From contig JAJTCR010000125.1 in the NCBI GenBank assembly GCA_021325695.1, positions 1 to 5,433 on the forward strand: a stretch of DNA of 5,433 nt, read 5' to 3'. Shown here in pieces: positions 4,209-5,433 of the stretch. The translations under genes were made by a program, and so were the position numbers. The notes below the pieces were generated by a model. That model did not search any database. It was given only the letters and a program-made list of their open reading frames with translations, and was not told where the DNA came from. Position 1 is the first letter of the stretch; each line of letters begins with the position of its first letter. Origin of the DNA: Steroidobacteraceae bacterium (lineage in GTDB: Bacteria > Pseudomonadota > Gammaproteobacteria > Steroidobacterales > Steroidobacteraceae).

Positions 4209-5433
4209 GCGCCCCGTTGCGTGTCCTCGCGCGTCTCCGCCGATTCGCCAGCCTGATCTGCCTGGCGGGCGCGCTCGTCTGGCCGGGACACGGCGCGGGC
4301 GCGCCGCGCCCGAAGGAGCGCATCGAGCTCGACATCGTCGGCGTCCCGGACGAGATCGCCGCCAACGTGCGTGCGTACCTGACGTTGACGCGGTACTCGA
4401 CCCGCGAGGACCTCACGGACCGCCAGGTGCGCCGTCTTGCCGATCGGGCGGTCGACGAAGCGACCGACGCCCTGCGACCGTTCGGATACTACTCACCGAG
4501 AATCCGCAGTCGAACCACTCTCGACGACCCGAACTGGATCGTGCGGCTGCGCATCGACCTGGGCGCGCCCGTGCGCATGCGGACGGTCGACGTCGTGATC
4601 GAGGGCCCGGGGGCCAAGGATCGGCAGCTCACCGCGATCGCCGGCAATTCGACGCTCAGAGCGGGCACGCGTCTCGACCACGCGGCCTATGAGTCGCTGA
4701 AGGCGTCGTTGATGCGGACCGCGCGCGATCGCGGTTACCTCGATGCGACCCTGACGCGCCGCGAGCTGGTCGTGAACCCGACCGAAGGCCTCGCCGACGC
4801 CCGGCTCGCGCTGGTGACCGGCGGCCGGTACGAGTTCGGTGCACTCGAGATCGAGCAGGACGTGATCCAGGAAAAGCTGCTGCGTGGATTCGTGCGCTTT
4901 TCGCCGGGCCAGCCCTATTCGCCGGCCGAGATCACCAACACACAGTACGCGCTGGAGGACAGCAGCTACTTTTCCTCGGTCGTGGTCGCCCCCGGCGAGC
5001 GCGACCCCGAGACGCTCACGGTGCCCGTGCGCATCCGCGCGGAACCGATCAAGCGCGATCGGTATGGCGTCAACGTGGGCTACGGCACCGACACGGGCGT
5101 GCGCGGCCAGTTCACCTGGGACAACCGCCGCGTCAACCGTCGCGGGCACCGCATGCGCGCCGAGCTCACGGCGTCCGAACTGCGGTACGAGGCCGCGGCG
5201 CGCTACGTGATCCCGGTGGGCGACCCGAGCCTCGAGAAGCTCGAGTTTTCGGTCGCCTACATCAACGAGGACATCGGCGACCTCGACAGCGAACGCGTCG
5301 AGCTCACCGGCGGGCTCACGCAGGTGTTCGGCCGCTGGCAGCAGGTGCTGTTCCTGCGGCTCAACCGCGAAATCACGGGATTCCCCGACGGCACCGAAGA
5401 AGATGCGCTGCTGCTGATCCCGGGCATCAGCTA
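4205..5433 (+). CDS. tamA: Outer-membrane assembly factor TamA (Omp85 family, 3' end missing)
   Basis: Visible are 409 codons of a protein usually near 580-600 residues; the rest lies beyond the right edge. TamA sits in the outer membrane and, with inner-membrane-anchored TamB, forms the translocation and assembly module that helps insert certain outer-membrane proteins and is implicated in phospholipid transport. A signal peptide is clear: basic MSAPLRVLARLRRF, hydrophobic core 15-26, likely cleavage near residues 31-33. Three POTRA-like domains follow at about 38-119 (with ALRPFGYYSP at 89-98), 122-204 (with ARDRGYLDA at 173-181) and 206-280 (with the typical EDSSYFSSVVV at 251-261). The beta-barrel begins at about 285 with VNVGYGTDTGVRG, then NRRVNRRGHRMRAEL (307-321) and alternating strands. 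The ATG overlaps the NRDE stop as ATGA, and the frame is closed upstream by a stop near 4117 with no other ATG or GTG between, so the start is secure. Translational coupling to the NRDE gene is likely, as no strong Shine-Dalgarno is present. tamB probably follows. Confidence 0.93.
   Translation, partial: MSAPLRVLARLRRFASLICLAGALVWPGHGAGAPRPKERIELDIVGVPDEIAANVRAYLTLTRYSTREDLTDRQVRRLADRAVDEATDALRPFGYYSPRIRSRTTLDDPNWIVRLRIDLGAPVRMRTVDVVIEGPGAKDRQLTAIAGNSTLRAGTRLDHAAYESLKASLMRTARDRGYLDATLTRRELVVNPTEGLADARLALVTGGRYEFGALEIEQDVIQEKLLRGFVRFSPGQPYSPAEITNTQYALEDSSYFSSVVVAPGERDPETLTVPVRIRAEPIKRDRYGVNVGYGTDTGVRGQFTWDNRRVNRRGHRMRAELTASELRYEAAARYVIPVGDPSLEKLEFSVAYINEDIGDLDSERVELTGGLTQVFGRWQQVLFLRLNREITGFPDGTEEDALLLIPGIS

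Overview
The window is high-G+C DNA (roughly two thirds G+C by eye) whose coding regions favour G or C at third codon positions. TamA (Omp85 family), an FlhC-type regulator and NudC together point to a Gram-negative proteobacterium, most likely a gammaproteobacterium or betaproteobacterium. I cannot name the genus. Two genes have a -10-like hexamer almost touching the start codon and no visible Shine-Dalgarno, a leaderless style that I associate with Xanthomonadales-like lineages; this taxonomic hint is weak.

Layout. Positions 1-68 hold the first 22 codons of an unrecognised leftward gene. Positions 69-189 form an AT-rich divergent intergenic region containing two palindromes of the form TRTGGTC-N6-GACCATA, centred 40 bp apart, which look like paired operators. 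An FlhC-like transcriptional regulator (190-738) is read rightward with no FlhD gene in view. All remaining genes are also rightward: NAD+ diphosphatase/NAD-cap removing enzyme NudC (806-1783), a TSUP/TauE-SafE family permease (1812-2582), a DUF4126 membrane protein (2662-3276), an NRDE/TANGO2-family protein (3351-4208), and tamA (from 4205, cut by the window end), whose start codon overlaps the NRDE stop codon.

How they work together. The left end looks like a self-contained regulatory module: a divergent promoter region with symmetric protein-binding sites between an FlhC-family regulator and an unknown gene. The right part looks like ordinary chromosomal genes in a co-directional run. It may contain several transcripts, because -10-like hexamers precede nudC, DUF4126 and the NRDE gene. 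nudC and the permease are probably co-transcribed (28-nt gap), and NRDE and tamA almost certainly are (4-nt overlap). TamA is an outer-membrane assembly factor, and tamB would be expected just beyond the right edge. No RNA genes, CRISPR arrays, insertion sequences or convincing intrinsic terminators were seen. No intergenic stretch exceeds about 120 nt. I found no complete new system; the operator pair with the orphan FlhC-like gene is the part most worth following up.
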